Shown: positions 8,763-17,503, counted from the stretch's first letter. The stretch is 33,474 bases of DNA from Bacteroidota bacterium (GCA_021793375.1 JAJYSY010000022.1:1-33474), one strand, 5' to 3'. Numbers and translations: made by a program. Notes: a model not told the origin generated them from the sequence alone.

Positions 8763-9839
8763 TTAATTCATCACTCTTATTAAAGCACCATCTGTTAAGT
8801 TAATTTGTCCGGCGGTTACTACTGTTTGTCCTGGTTTTAATCCTTGTGAGACTTCAATTTTATCTCCAAAATTCCTTCCGATTCCAATCTTTTGCAAATG
8901 AGCTGTTCCGTCTTCATTAACAACAAAAACTTCTGTATTGTTTAATCCTCCTACAAAAGCTTCACGAGGAATTACCAAAACCTCTGCAGTTTCTTTTTCT
9001 GATTTTGAAGAAAAAATTGCTGTTCCATACATTCCTGCTTTTAAGTTTTTTTCTTCCGGATTTTCTATTTGAATTTCAACAGGAAAATTTAAAGCTGCTG
9101 TTGCTTTTGAAGCGATAAATTTTATTGTTCCGTTAAATTCTTCATCAGGAAAAACTCCTGCTTTTACTTTTATGCTATCGCCTACATTATAATTGGCGAC
9201 TTGATGTTCATCTACTTCTACTCTTAGCTTTAAACCGGAAACATTTACAATTTCAAACATCGGTGCTCCGGGAGAAACAAAAGAGCCGGGTTCTATCATT
9301 CTTTGGTTTACCACTCCATCAATACTGGATTTTATGGTGTTATCTCCTACTCTCATCTGTGCTTGCTCCAGCTGAGCTTTTGCATTTTTTAATTGTAATC
9401 GCGAACCTTCTACTTGCTGCTCGGTAACTCCTCCTGTTTTTAAAGCATTTTCAAAACGCTCATTATCTTTTAAAGCATTTTGATAAGCAGCTTCTGCAGC
9501 AGATAAATCAATAGATTGTGCATCTGCTCTAATTATAGCTAAGGTTTGTCCTTGTTTTACTCTTTCTCCTTCTTCTACTAAAACTCGCATTACTTTTCCG
9601 GACACTTCTGAAGGAAAAGTCAATTCTTGCATTGCTTGAAAAGTTCCGTTGGCGATATAATTAGTATTTATTTTTTCATAAGAAACTTCTGCAACATTCA
9701 CCGCAATACTATCATTGCCTTGCGCCACAATTCTTGTTTCTTCTTCAGATATTTTCTTATTATTAACAAGGGTGATTCCTCCCCATATTAATAAACCTAT
9801 AACAATAATCAGTGTTAATATTCTTTTGAAAACTTTCAT
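8763..9839 (-). CDS. Efflux RND transporter periplasmic adaptor (membrane-fusion protein)
   Basis: The 358-aa adaptor bridges the RND pump and the outer-membrane channel. It has an N-terminal membrane anchor (about 6-26, no lipobox), then a biotinyl-lipoyl half-domain (SGKVMRVLVEEGERVKQG, about 80-97). A helical hairpin or coiled coil follows (about 111-164), then the second lipoyl half (SSIDGVVNQR, 171-180) and beta-barrel and membrane-proximal domains. The hairpin is short, as in many MexA-like adaptors. It lies 11 nt downstream of the tolC-like gene and 46 nt upstream of the pump gene, clearly one operon. Confidence 0.93.
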   Translation of the reverse strand: MKVFKRILTLIIVIGLLIWGGITLVNNKKISEEETRIVAQGNDSIAVNVAEVSYEKINTNYIANGTFQAMQELTFPSEVSGKVMRVLVEEGERVKQGQTLAIIRADAQSIDLSAAEAAYQNALKDNERFENALKTGGVTEQQVEGSRLQLKNAKAQLEQAQMRVGDNTIKSSIDGVVNQRMIEPGSFVSPGAPMFEIVNVSGLKLRVEVDEHQVANYNVGDSIKVKAGVFPDEEFNGTIKFIASKATAALNFPVEIQIENPEEKNLKAGMYGTAIFSSKSEKETAEVLVIPREAFVGGLNNTEVFVVNEDGTAHLQKIGIGRNFGDKIEVSQGLKPGQTVVTAGQINLTDGALIRVMN

Positions 9840-9850
9840 TTTACAGGTAT

Positions 9851-11203
9851 TTATTTCAATTTATATAATTCTCCTTTTGCTTTTAATAATTGTACTTCTG
9901 CCAATTTATATTCTAAAACAGTGTTAGAATAATTATTTTTTGCTTCTACTAAAGCATTTTGTGCTTCCAACAAATCCGTTAGATTTGCTAATCCCAATCG
10001 GTAGTTGTTTTCTATATTATCTACAACTTTCTGAGCTAAATCAACATTCTCTTGTTGGTTATCAAGAGAAATCATGCTGTTTTCTATTTGAGATTTCGCA
10101 TTGCTATATTCTAAATCCAATGCTAACTCAGTGTTTTCCATTTCTGTTTCTAATGTTCTCAACTCAATATCTGCTTGATTTACACGAGCTTTATTCATAA
10201 AACCGCTAAAAATAGGAATTTGAAGATTTAATCCTATCATCGCAAAATCAGACCAATATACTCCTTGCTTTAATCCTGATCCGATAGGGAAACGATCTCC
10301 TTGTCCCATATAATTATAAAACCCCATCAAAGATAAAGTCGGATAATAAGCTGCTTTTTTTGCTTCTTTTTGTAATCCTAAAAGCTCTTTTTGTTTTTCT
10401 AAAACTTTTAATTCTGTTCGTTCTTTGATATCTGCATTATTTTCCGGCAAATAAGATTGTACTTCAAACTCTTCTTCCACAAGCGCAATAGGATTTTCTA
10501 TGGGCATTCCCATATAAAATTTTAAAGCGTTTTCTGTCAGCTGAACTGCATTTACCAATTGTTGACGAGAAGAACTTAAGTTTGTCAATTGAACTTTTAT
10601 CCTATCTAAATCGATTTCTCTTGCCATTCCGTTTTCAAACAAGTTTTTGATGATGTTTTTTGATTTTGAAATCATCGCATAACTGCTGTCAATGGTTTTG
10701 AGTTGTTCTTTCTGAACAAACACTTCATAATAGGCTTTGGCTACTCTTTCAATAATTTGTTCTTCTGTTAATTCTGCGTTGATTTGATAAAATTCTCTTG
10801 TAGTTTTCGCAGCTTTTAATCCGGTGAAAACAGATTTATCAAAAATATTTTGCATCAACATCACCCCACCTGAAGCACTCCAATTTTGTCCAAATTCTAA
10901 AAACATATAAGGTTCCGGATTTTCTTCTCCTCCGGGGAAATCTTCAGAAGGAATTGCCATTTCCATTCCGATAGGCATATAGGTTATTCCTCCTTGGGCA
11001 GTGATATGTGGCAAAGCTCCTGATCTTGCTTCCTGAATTTGATATTTGGTATTTTCAATTTGTAATTCTGCTTTTTTTGCATCTGCTTGATTTTCTAAAG
11101 CATAAGCAATAGCTCCTTCTAAATTGATTAATTCTTTTTCTTGTGCTTGACTTAGAGCAGTGCACATAATCAATATTGCGAAAGTTATTTTAGAAAAATT
11201 CAT
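9851..11203 (-). CDS. TolC-family outer-membrane efflux channel
   Basis: The 450-aa protein has a cleavable signal peptide (residues 1-20, ending AQA/AQE-like) and two tandem outer-membrane-efflux repeats rich in long heptad helices with LxxAxxxA patterns, for example LANLTDLLEAQNALVEAKNNY near the C terminus. These form the trimeric channel and periplasmic tunnel. It is the second gene of the operon: its start is 7 nt after the tetR stop and its stop is 11 nt before the adaptor gene. Confidence is high from pattern and context. Confidence 0.93.
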   Translation of the reverse strand: MNFSKITFAILIMCTALSQAQEKELINLEGAIAYALENQADAKKAELQIENTKYQIQEARSGALPHITAQGGITYMPIGMEMAIPSEDFPGGEENPEPYMFLEFGQNWSASGGVMLMQNIFDKSVFTGLKAAKTTREFYQINAELTEEQIIERVAKAYYEVFVQKEQLKTIDSSYAMISKSKNIIKNLFENGMAREIDLDRIKVQLTNLSSSRQQLVNAVQLTENALKFYMGMPIENPIALVEEEFEVQSYLPENNADIKERTELKVLEKQKELLGLQKEAKKAAYYPTLSLMGFYNYMGQGDRFPIGSGLKQGVYWSDFAMIGLNLQIPIFSGFMNKARVNQADIELRTLETEMENTELALDLEYSNAKSQIENSMISLDNQQENVDLAQKVVDNIENNYRLGLANLTDLLEAQNALVEAKNNYSNTVLEYKLAEVQLLKAKGELYKLK

Positions 11204-11210
11204 AATTTGT

Positions 11211-11804
11211 TTATTTAAACAATACTTTCATTATTACTTCTTTTCTTTGACTGATAAGTTTGTCAAATTCTTCTGTTGATATTCTTAAAGTGGTTTGCAA
11301 CAAAGGTCGTGCTGCAAAAGGAAAAGATATTAAAGAGGCTATGTTTACAATAAATTGAATAGGTTCCATTTCTTTGATATTTCCTTTTCTCACTTCCTCT
11401 TCAAATTCTGTTTTAAATCTTTCTATAAATCGCTCCCAATCTTCTTTTTTAGCATATAAATGTCCTTCATTTAAACGCGATACTATATAACTTTCCAAAT
11501 AAGGAAATTCTTTTGCCCGCTGAAAAGATCTGTCTATATAATTCTCTATTTTTTGCTTGAAAGGCAAATCTGAATACAATATTTCTTGGGTAAATATTTC
11601 TTCTTGCTCTACTGCTTCTTGAAATATAATAGAAAATAAATTATTTCTTGATCGGAAATAATAATTAATCAAAGTTCTATTCACTTTTGCTGCGTCGGCA
11701 ATCTCTTGTGTTGTCGCACCAAATTTCCCTTCTTTAAAAAATAAATCCCTGGCTGTATTTTTTATAAGAAGCTCAGTATCAGATTTTTTATAATCTCTCC
11801 CCAT
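11211..11804 (-). CDS. TetR/AcrR-family repressor of the efflux operon
   Basis: The 197-aa regulator has the TetR-type helix-turn-helix at about residues 28-50 (GATTQEIADAAKVNRTLINYYF) and a C-terminal ligand/dimer domain that varies, as usual for the family. It is the first gene of its own operon, 7 nt before the tolC-like gene. A 16-bp palindrome lies 17-32 nt upstream of its ATG and overlaps the expected transcription start. Negative autoregulation and induction by a pump substrate are the natural inference. There is no Shine-Dalgarno before the ATG. Confidence 0.93.
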   Translation of the reverse strand: MGRDYKKSDTELLIKNTARDLFFKEGKFGATTQEIADAAKVNRTLINYYFRSRNNLFSIIFQEAVEQEEIFTQEILYSDLPFKQKIENYIDRSFQRAKEFPYLESYIVSRLNEGHLYAKKEDWERFIERFKTEFEEEVRKGNIKEMEPIQFIVNIASLISFPFAARPLLQTTLRISTEEFDKLISQRKEVIMKVLFK

Positions 11805-11820
11805 AAATCAACAATTGTGT

Positions 11821-11836
11821 TTGACAATTTTGTCAA
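11821..11836. promoter_or_regulatory. Candidate TetR operator: 16-bp palindrome at the efflux-operon start site
   Basis: TTGACAATTTTGTCAA has perfect 7-bp arms around a 2-bp centre. A related half-site palindrome, ACAATTGT, lies next to it at 11811-11818. The element sits just downstream of the -7 box of the tetR promoter, where a bound repressor would block initiation. Size and symmetry fit TetR operators. Confidence 0.65.
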
Positions 11837-11839
11837 GCG

Positions 11840-11870
11840 CAAAAATACATTTTATTTTAAAGTCCACAAA
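11840..11870 (-). promoter_or_regulatory. Promoter of the tetR-efflux operon
   Basis: Read on the minus strand, TTTG (11870-11867) is followed after exactly 19 nt by TATTTTTG (11847-11840). This matches the Bacteroidota -33/-7 consensus in both elements and in spacing. The start of transcription would fall within the palindromic operator candidate. Confidence 0.75.
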
Positions 11871-11930
11871 GGTTTAATTCATAAAGTGACAGATAAATAT
11901 TTTAAAGAGAAAAACTTATTTTTTTTCTTG

Positions 11931-11960
11931 TTGAAGCTTATGCGATAATGTTTAAATTCG
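11931..11960 (+). promoter_or_regulatory. Candidate promoter of the AhpD-like gene
   Basis: TTG (11931-11933) is followed after 19 nt by TAAATTCG (11953-11960), one base off the TAnnTTTG consensus. It lies 19 nt before the AhpD-like start codon, which leaves a very short leader. Confidence 0.4.
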
Positions 11961-11979
11961 ACTTTTTAAATTTAATATT

Positions 11980-12327
11980 ATGGATCAAGTTGAAGAGTTT
12001 AATGCTTATCGATCAAAAATGACGAGTAAATTATTAGAGGAAAATAATAAAGTACTCAAAAGGATTTTTAATTTAGACACCAATGCTTTCAACGAAGGAG
12101 CTTTAGACAAAAAAACCAAAGAAATGCTGGGATTAGTTGCTTCTTTAGTTTTAAGATGTGATGATTGTGTGAAATATCATTTGGAATCTTCTTATAAAAC
12201 CGGCGTAAACAAAGAAGAAGTAATGGAAATCTTAAGTATTGGAACTTTAATTGGCGGAACTATTGTAATTCCTCACTTACGCAGAGCTTATGAATACTGG
12301 GAAATCTTAGAAAGTAAAGAAAAGTAA
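11980..12327 (+). CDS. AhpD-like / carboxymuconolactone decarboxylase-family protein
   Basis: The 115-aa single-domain protein carries the AhpD redox motif: E48, then C60-DD-C63 and H67. The spacing E-x11-C-x2-C-x3-H is the same as the catalytic relay of AhpD. This supports a thiol-based peroxidase or disulfide reductase role rather than decarboxylation. The gene is divergent from the tetR-efflux operon across a 175-nt region, so regulation by the same repressor is possible, though the palindrome lies nearer tetR. It ends ahead of a hairpin shared with a convergent outer-membrane protein gene. The natural electron donor is not visible here. Confidence 0.85.
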   Translation: MDQVEEFNAYRSKMTSKLLEENNKVLKRIFNLDTNAFNEGALDKKTKEMLGLVASLVLRCDDCVKYHLESSYKTGVNKEEVMEILSIGTLIGGTIVIPHLRRAYEYWEILESKEK

Positions 12328-12337
12328 TAAATCTGTT

Positions 12338-12366
12338 AAGCAAAAAACGTCAAATGTTTTTTGCTT
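12338..12366. terminator. Hairpin between convergent genes (candidate bidirectional terminator)
   Basis: AAGCAAAAAAC (12338-12348) pairs perfectly with GTTTTTTGCTT (12356-12366) around a 7-nt loop. It sits between the stops of the AhpD-like gene and the outer-membrane barrel gene. The U/A run is inside the stem, so strength is uncertain. Confidence 0.6.
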
Positions 12367-12385
12367 GACAATTTAATTTTTGAAA

Positions 12386-13117
12386 TTAATCCATCAAAAA
12401 GTTTACGCCCACCACAAAACTTTGTCCGTTTGCTTCAGCTTTTTTAAACATTTCATTGAGATTTAACCTGGAAAAAAGTCGAAATCCATCATATTGAATA
12501 TAAGCACTGATTCCATATAAAAAGTTATTGGTATTATAGCTTCTGTGGCGACTGATTTTATCGAATTTTCCATTATTATCGAATTTATAATTCATACTGG
12601 AATAAATTTTTGCTCCGATAAAACCTCCTATTCCTCCTTTTAATTTTTCATTAAAAGAATAATAAGTATCGTCTTTATATCTTTTTATAAGAGGTAGATT
12701 TCCAAATTCTATATGAACAGGAAATAATAAATTCACTACTTCAAATCTGGATTTTTTAAGTTTTTCAGGAAATTCTTCTAAAACCGTGACATCATTTTCA
12801 TCTACTAAAATTTGATTGTTTTTTAATCCAATATATCTTCCCTCTAAATGCATGGCATAAGCCAAACGCCAACGCGGATCTTTTTTGCTGAGCATGCTGG
12901 TAAGTTCCATCATTATTCCTAATTCAAAATGGCCTTTATAAGGTTTTTTATCTCCTTTTTGATTAAAAAAATTCCCGTACCCCAATTCAACTCCCACCGT
13001 GAAATTTGTTCGAGGAATACTATCGTTATCATATTCTGAAAAATCTTGTTGTTGAGCTTGTGTAAAATGGAATCCGCATAATATCAAAAGCAGAATAAGT
13101 AAATTTTTTATTTTCAT
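12386..13117 (-). CDS. Outer-membrane beta-barrel protein (tandem paralog B)
   Basis: The 243-aa protein has a signal peptide (1-21, ending in QAQ) and alternating-residue strands typical of small PorT-like outer-membrane barrels, ending in VVGVNFLMD. It is a clear paralog of the next gene upstream: both have a VLE-F-KSxF-NL-P-HxEx block, a GIGGF/GLGGY segment and an FxYGxSAxIxYD segment in the same order and are the same length. It is the last gene of a probable five-gene minus-strand operon, 43 nt after its paralog. The specific function is unknown. Confidence 0.8.
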   Translation of the reverse strand: MKIKNLLILLLILCGFHFTQAQQQDFSEYDNDSIPRTNFTVGVELGYGNFFNQKGDKKPYKGHFELGIMMELTSMLSKKDPRWRLAYAMHLEGRYIGLKNNQILVDENDVTVLEEFPEKLKKSRFEVVNLLFPVHIEFGNLPLIKRYKDDTYYSFNEKLKGGIGGFIGAKIYSSMNYKFDNNGKFDKISRHRSYNTNNFLYGISAYIQYDGFRLFSRLNLNEMFKKAEANGQSFVVGVNFLMD

Positions 13118-13160
13118 TTGAATTGTTTTTATAAAATTGAAAAGATTAAATCTCTACTAA

Positions 13161-13892
13161 TTAAAGCATAATTCTTACTCCAAAAGCTAATATTTTTTCT
13201 TCCAACTCATTGTCTTTAAAAATCGGATTTAAATCATATTTCATAAAAAATGCCCAAGAATCATACCCTATAAAAGCACTCAACCCGTAAACAAAATTTT
13301 CTGTTTGAGAATTAAAATAGTTTTTGGTTTTTATTCTATGTCCTTCTTCTTTATATTTTAATTTCTGAATACTTTTCAAGTTTAATCCGGCATAACCTCC
13401 CAATCCAATTCTAAATTTATCAGCATATCCTTTTGAGTTTGCCGGTCCAATTTCAAAATGTATAGGAATCACCAAATTATCCATTCTGAATTTTGACTTT
13501 TTTAAAGATTGTCCGAAATCTTCTAAAACCACTTGATTTTCATCTTTTTTGACTAAATGCTGATCATCTTTAGCTTTTAAACCATTAAATTGAAAATTAA
13601 TTCCATATCTAAATCTCAAAAAATTATTTTTTGTCAATCCTGTGCTCCATTCATATCCTATATCAAAAAATCTACTTCCGCCAACAGAAAAATCATCTCC
13701 AAAAGATTTATCATTTCCAATCGTGTTGCTGAATCCGGTATTGATTACAAGATCTCCAAAAGTTTTTTGAAACTTAGATTTTTTCTCTGTTGAATCCTTT
13801 TCTCGTTCAGTGAAAATATTTTCTGCTTCTGCTTGAAAAGATGATATAAAAACAATTATTATAGTAAATATTGCATATCTAAAACGCTGCAT
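13161..13892 (-). CDS. Outer-membrane beta-barrel protein (tandem paralog A)
   Basis: The 243-aa protein has a signal peptide (about 1-23, ending AEA) and a predicted beta-barrel ending in ILAFGVRIML. It duplicates the layout of the downstream gene at 12386-13117. The pair share strand order and conserved blocks but have diverged widely, so the duplication is not recent. It lies 57 nt after the phosphodiesterase-like gene on the same strand. Function is unknown. A PorT-like or porin-family label is as far as the sequence allows. Confidence 0.8.
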   Translation of the reverse strand: MQRFRYAIFTIIIVFISSFQAEAENIFTEREKDSTEKKSKFQKTFGDLVINTGFSNTIGNDKSFGDDFSVGGSRFFDIGYEWSTGLTKNNFLRFRYGINFQFNGLKAKDDQHLVKKDENQVVLEDFGQSLKKSKFRMDNLVIPIHFEIGPANSKGYADKFRIGLGGYAGLNLKSIQKLKYKEEGHRIKTKNYFNSQTENFVYGLSAFIGYDSWAFFMKYDLNPIFKDNELEEKILAFGVRIML

Positions 13893-13949
13893 AATTCAAT
13901 TTTTAATAAATTTACTAATCAATCTTTATATAAAAGCAATTTACATAAA

Positions 13950-14900
13950 TTATAATTGCATTAATTCTCCTTGTTGAGGAAATATAAATTCTACTTTAGT
14001 AGGATTTTTCTGCTGATATTCTTCTTTTATTTTTTGAATTTGATTTCCTCCGGGTTTTAAATGCGTGATAATTACTTTTAAGTTTTTTAAATCTTTTTGA
14101 TTTGCTTTTTTAGCTAAAACTTGTAATTCTTCGTTGAGTAAATCCGGGGTTAAATGTCCAAACAACAATTCTTCTTTTCTGCTGCTGTCAAAAGAAGTTT
14201 CAATCAAAATGGCTTTTAAAGTTTTATCTTTTATAAGAGGAGAAATTTCTGTCCATATTTTTTCTAATTTATCTGTTTTTTCCACACGATCTGCTCCGGT
14301 ATCTCCAAAATACAAAATGCTTTCTCCCACGGAATTAGTAATTAAAACAGCTGAACTTTTATAAGGATTTATATGACTTAATTCAAAAATTTGAGCTTGT
14401 AAAGAAGTGTTTTCTATAGCAAATTTTTCCTGGTCTTTTTTTCGTCGATAAGTATAAGTTCCTAAAATAGGTTGATCTCCTTCATTGGCAAAATTACTCC
14501 ACGCATCATTGGTGAAATATCTGTTTTTTAAAATTTCTATGGTAAAAGGAAGTGCATAAATATTTTTCTTGCTGTCGTCAGGAGAATTGATAATCATTCC
14601 CGACAAATGGTCTAAATGTCCATGAGAAATAAAATATGCTTTGATATAATTTCTCAATACTTCTTCTGCATTTTCTTCAAATACTTGATTTTCTATAGCT
14701 TTATTTATTCCTGCTCGCAAAGTTCCGGCATCTAAAGAAAGAAATTCATTTTTATCTTTTTCTCCAATTAAATAAGCACTGAGATTACTTTCATCTCCTC
14801 CGCCATAAATCCCCAAAGGAATTAAATCAAAACTTTGTGCATAAAGATTAAGGTTTATAAAAAAACTGAACAGCAGAAATATTTTTAAAAATTTCAACAT
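13950..14900 (-). CDS. Class II 3',5'-cyclic-nucleotide phosphodiesterase-like metallo-beta-lactamase-fold enzyme, periplasmic
   Basis: The 316-aa protein has a signal peptide (1-22, ending YAQ), so it acts in the periplasm. The metal centre is visible: H93-G-H95-L-D97-H98 (HxHxDH), further conserved histidines (H176, H249, H280) and the GDTGAD segment with D200. SHGHLDHLSGM and the downstream layout resemble class II cAMP phosphodiesterases (CpdP/PDE2 type) rather than beta-lactamases or glyoxalases. A role in degrading external cyclic nucleotides is an inference. It starts 4 nt after the polyprenyl synthase stop, indicating tight co-transcription. Confidence 0.82.
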   Translation of the reverse strand: MLKFLKIFLLFSFFINLNLYAQSFDLIPLGIYGGGDESNLSAYLIGEKDKNEFLSLDAGTLRAGINKAIENQVFEENAEEVLRNYIKAYFISHGHLDHLSGMIINSPDDSKKNIYALPFTIEILKNRYFTNDAWSNFANEGDQPILGTYTYRRKKDQEKFAIENTSLQAQIFELSHINPYKSSAVLITNSVGESILYFGDTGADRVEKTDKLEKIWTEISPLIKDKTLKAILIETSFDSSRKEELLFGHLTPDLLNEELQVLAKKANQKDLKNLKVIITHLKPGGNQIQKIKEEYQQKNPTKVEFIFPQQGELMQL

Positions 14901-14904
14901 AAAA

Positions 14905-15882
14905 TTATTTTTCTCTATCGATTACATAATTCATCATCAATTCTAAAGATGCTTTATAAGGAGAATCCGGATAGGGTTTTAAGATTTCAAAAGCTTGTTT
15001 TTGATAGTTTTTCATCTTTTGTTGTGCATATTCTAATCCGCCGGCATCTTTTACAAATTGGATAACTTCTTTTACTCTTTTCTTATTGTTATTGTGATTT
15101 TTTACAGAATTAATCAACCATCTTTTGTCTTTTTCTGAAGCGTTGTTTAACGTATAAATCAAAGGCAAAGTCATTTTCTGTTCTTTGATGTCTATTCCTG
15201 TGGGTTTTCCTATTTTTTCTTCTCCATAATCAAATAAATCATCTTTTATTTGAAAAGCCATTCCGATGAGTTCTCCAAATTTTCTCATTGTTTCTACATG
15301 TTCGGAATCCGGTTTTACAGAAGCTGCCCCCATACTGCAACAAGCCGCAATTAAAGTGGCTGTTTTTTTACGAATAATATCATAATATACTTCTTCTGTG
15401 ATATCTAATCTTCTGGCTTTTTCAATTTGCAATAATTCTCCTTCGCTCATTTCTCGCACTGCTACAGAGATGATTTTCAACAAATCAAAATCTTCATTAT
15501 CTATAGAAAGTAAAAGTCCTTTTGACAATAAATAATCTCCGACTAAAACCGCAATTTTATTTTTCCATAAAGCATTTACAGAAAAAAATCCTCTTCTCAT
15601 ATTGCTGTCATCCACTACATCATCATGCACTAAAGTTGCCGTGTGAATGAGTTCTATTACAGAAGCTCCTCTATAAGTTCTGTCTTTTATTTCTCCGCCG
15701 GAAACTAATTTTGCCACCAAAAAAACAAACATCGGACGCATTTGTTTTCCTTTTCTATTCACCACATAATGAGTAATTCTGTTAAGCAAAGCTACTTTTG
15801 TGGACATAGAAAGTCGGAACTTCTTTTCAAAAAGCTCCATTTCAAATGCGATGGGTTCTTTTATTTTAGCTATGGGTTTCAC
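14905..15882 (-). CDS. Polyprenyl diphosphate synthase (octaprenyl/hexaprenyl type)
   Basis: This trans-isoprenyl diphosphate synthase condenses isopentenyl diphosphate units to make the side chain of menaquinone. The 325-aa protein has both aspartate-rich motifs, DDVVD at 87-91 and DDLFD at 214-218, plus GKQMRP (45-50) and RRG (97-99). The residue five before the first motif is small (A82), consistent with a long-chain product. Flavobacteriia commonly use MK-6, so a hexaprenyl product is plausible but not proven. It lies between a GH3 gene (44 nt) and the periplasmic phosphodiesterase-like gene (4 nt). Confidence 0.92.
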   Translation of the reverse strand: MKPIAKIKEPIAFEMELFEKKFRLSMSTKVALLNRITHYVVNRKGKQMRPMFVFLVAKLVSGGEIKDRTYRGASVIELIHTATLVHDDVVDDSNMRRGFFSVNALWKNKIAVLVGDYLLSKGLLLSIDNEDFDLLKIISVAVREMSEGELLQIEKARRLDITEEVYYDIIRKKTATLIAACCSMGAASVKPDSEHVETMRKFGELIGMAFQIKDDLFDYGEEKIGKPTGIDIKEQKMTLPLIYTLNNASEKDKRWLINSVKNHNNNKKRVKEVIQFVKDAGGLEYAQQKMKNYQKQAFEILKPYPDSPYKASLELMMNYVIDREK

Positions 15883-15926
15883 TATAAACGAAAATATAGT
15901 TAATTAAAAAGCAATTGATGAATTGT

Positions 15927-17462
15927 TTAAGTATGTTTTTCTTGTAATTTCTTATTTAATGATAATAATTCTTCAAGATGTTCTCGGTTGTTAGATAATC
16001 TTGGCACTTTATTTTGACCTCCCAATTTGTTTTTATTCTTCATCCAACTGTAAAAAAGATTAGGCTCAGCAATATTGATTTTCAGTTTTTCTAAAGTCAT
16101 ATCATTATTTCTTTTCGCATCATAATCTCCGTTGAGTTTTCTTAATGTATCATCTAAACAGTTTCGAAAGTTTTCAAGATTATCAGGAAAAGTTTTAAAT
16201 TCAATCATCCATTCGTGTGCTCCTTTGTTTTTTCCCTCCATATAAATTGGTGCAGCGGTGTAATCTACAATTTCTGCTCGGGTTGTTTTTGTTGCTTCTT
16301 TTAGAGCTCTTTCTGCATTTTCTACCACTAATTCTTCTCCAAAAGCATTGATATAATGTTTTGTTCTGCCGGTAACTTTTATTCTATAAGGATTTGTAGA
16401 TGTAAATCTTACAGTATCTCCTATTCTATATCTCCATAATCCGGCATTTGTAGTGATAATAATTGCATAATTCACGCCGATTTCAACTTCACTTAAAGGA
16501 ATAACCTTTTCTGCTGAAGTTCCATAAGTTTCCATAGGAATAAATTCATAGAAAATTCCATAATCCAGCATTAGTAAAAGTTCTTTGCTGTCGTTGCTGT
16601 CTTGTACTGCAAAAAATCCTTCAGAAGCATTATAGATTTCATAATACTTAAATTCATCATTTGGAATAAGTTGTTGATATTGTTTTACATAAGGTTCAAA
16701 ACTTATTCCTCCGTGAAAATACACTTCTAAATCCGGCCAGATTTCCAAGAGATTTTCTTTTCCGGATTCTTCTAAAACTTTTTGTAAAACAACCAACATC
16801 CAAGAAGGAACTCCTGCCAAACTGGTTACATTTTCTTGAAGCGTGGTTTTTACAATAGCATCCATTTTTATTTCCCAATCAGACAATAAAGAAATTTCCG
16901 TGTTGGGTGTGCTGCTGTAAGAAGCCCAAAATGGCATATTATCAATTAAAATAGCTGATAAATCTCCATGAACTGTTCCGTGTTGAAAATAATTTTCTTT
17001 GCTTCCGCCCAATCTTAAACTTTTCCCTCTAAAAAGTCTTCCTTCTCTATTATTATTTAAATACATAAACAGTAAATCCTTACTTCCGGCGTAGTGATTT
17101 TCTTCTAAAGATTCTACACTCACCGGAATAAATTTACTTTTTGCATTGGTGGTTCCGCTTGATTTTGCAAACCATTTGATGGGAGTGGGCCAAAAAATAT
17201 TTGTTTCTCCTTGTCGAGCTCTTTCAATATCTTGATAAATTTCTTCATAAGCCAAAACCGGAAGTCTTTCTGCAAATTCTCGATAAGATTTTATAGAAGA
17301 AAAATCGTATTTTTTACCTATTTCCGTGTTTTCTGCTTTCTGAATTAATTTATGCAATAATTCATTTTGCACTTCATTTGGGTATTTCAAAAAAAGCTCC
17401 ATCTGATGAAGACGTTTTTTTAAAAACCAAGAAGCAACCGAATTGGCTATAGGTAATGCCAT
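15927..17462 (-). CDS. GH3-family acyl-adenylate-forming protein (paralog 2)
   Basis: The 511-aa protein has the GH3 adenylation motifs SSGTTNAKSK at 101-110, YNASEGF at 277-283, GLWRYRIGD at 341-349 and TGRTKHY at 364-370. Length and motif spacing nearly equal those of the paralog at 3328-4860, but the sequences are well diverged. The first gene has TGK after SSGT where this one has TNA. It heads the probable operon with polyprenyl synthase and the periplasmic phosphodiesterase, which hints at a link to lipid or envelope chemistry, though this is context only. The substrate is unknown. Confidence 0.88.
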   Translation of the reverse strand: MALPIANSVASWFLKKRLHQMELFLKYPNEVQNELLHKLIQKAENTEIGKKYDFSSIKSYREFAERLPVLAYEEIYQDIERARQGETNIFWPTPIKWFAKSSGTTNAKSKFIPVSVESLEENHYAGSKDLLFMYLNNNREGRLFRGKSLRLGGSKENYFQHGTVHGDLSAILIDNMPFWASYSSTPNTEISLLSDWEIKMDAIVKTTLQENVTSLAGVPSWMLVVLQKVLEESGKENLLEIWPDLEVYFHGGISFEPYVKQYQQLIPNDEFKYYEIYNASEGFFAVQDSNDSKELLLMLDYGIFYEFIPMETYGTSAEKVIPLSEVEIGVNYAIIITTNAGLWRYRIGDTVRFTSTNPYRIKVTGRTKHYINAFGEELVVENAERALKEATKTTRAEIVDYTAAPIYMEGKNKGAHEWMIEFKTFPDNLENFRNCLDDTLRKLNGDYDAKRNNDMTLEKLKINIAEPNLFYSWMKNKNKLGGQNKVPRLSNNREHLEELLSLNKKLQEKHT

Positions 17463-17503
17463 TTAATATATCTTAAAATAATAATTTTCGATAAAAATAA
17501 TTC

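Noticed and set aside
12386..13892. Recent duplication of the two barrel genes
   Set aside because: They share blocks and length but differ widely in sequence, so the duplication is old.
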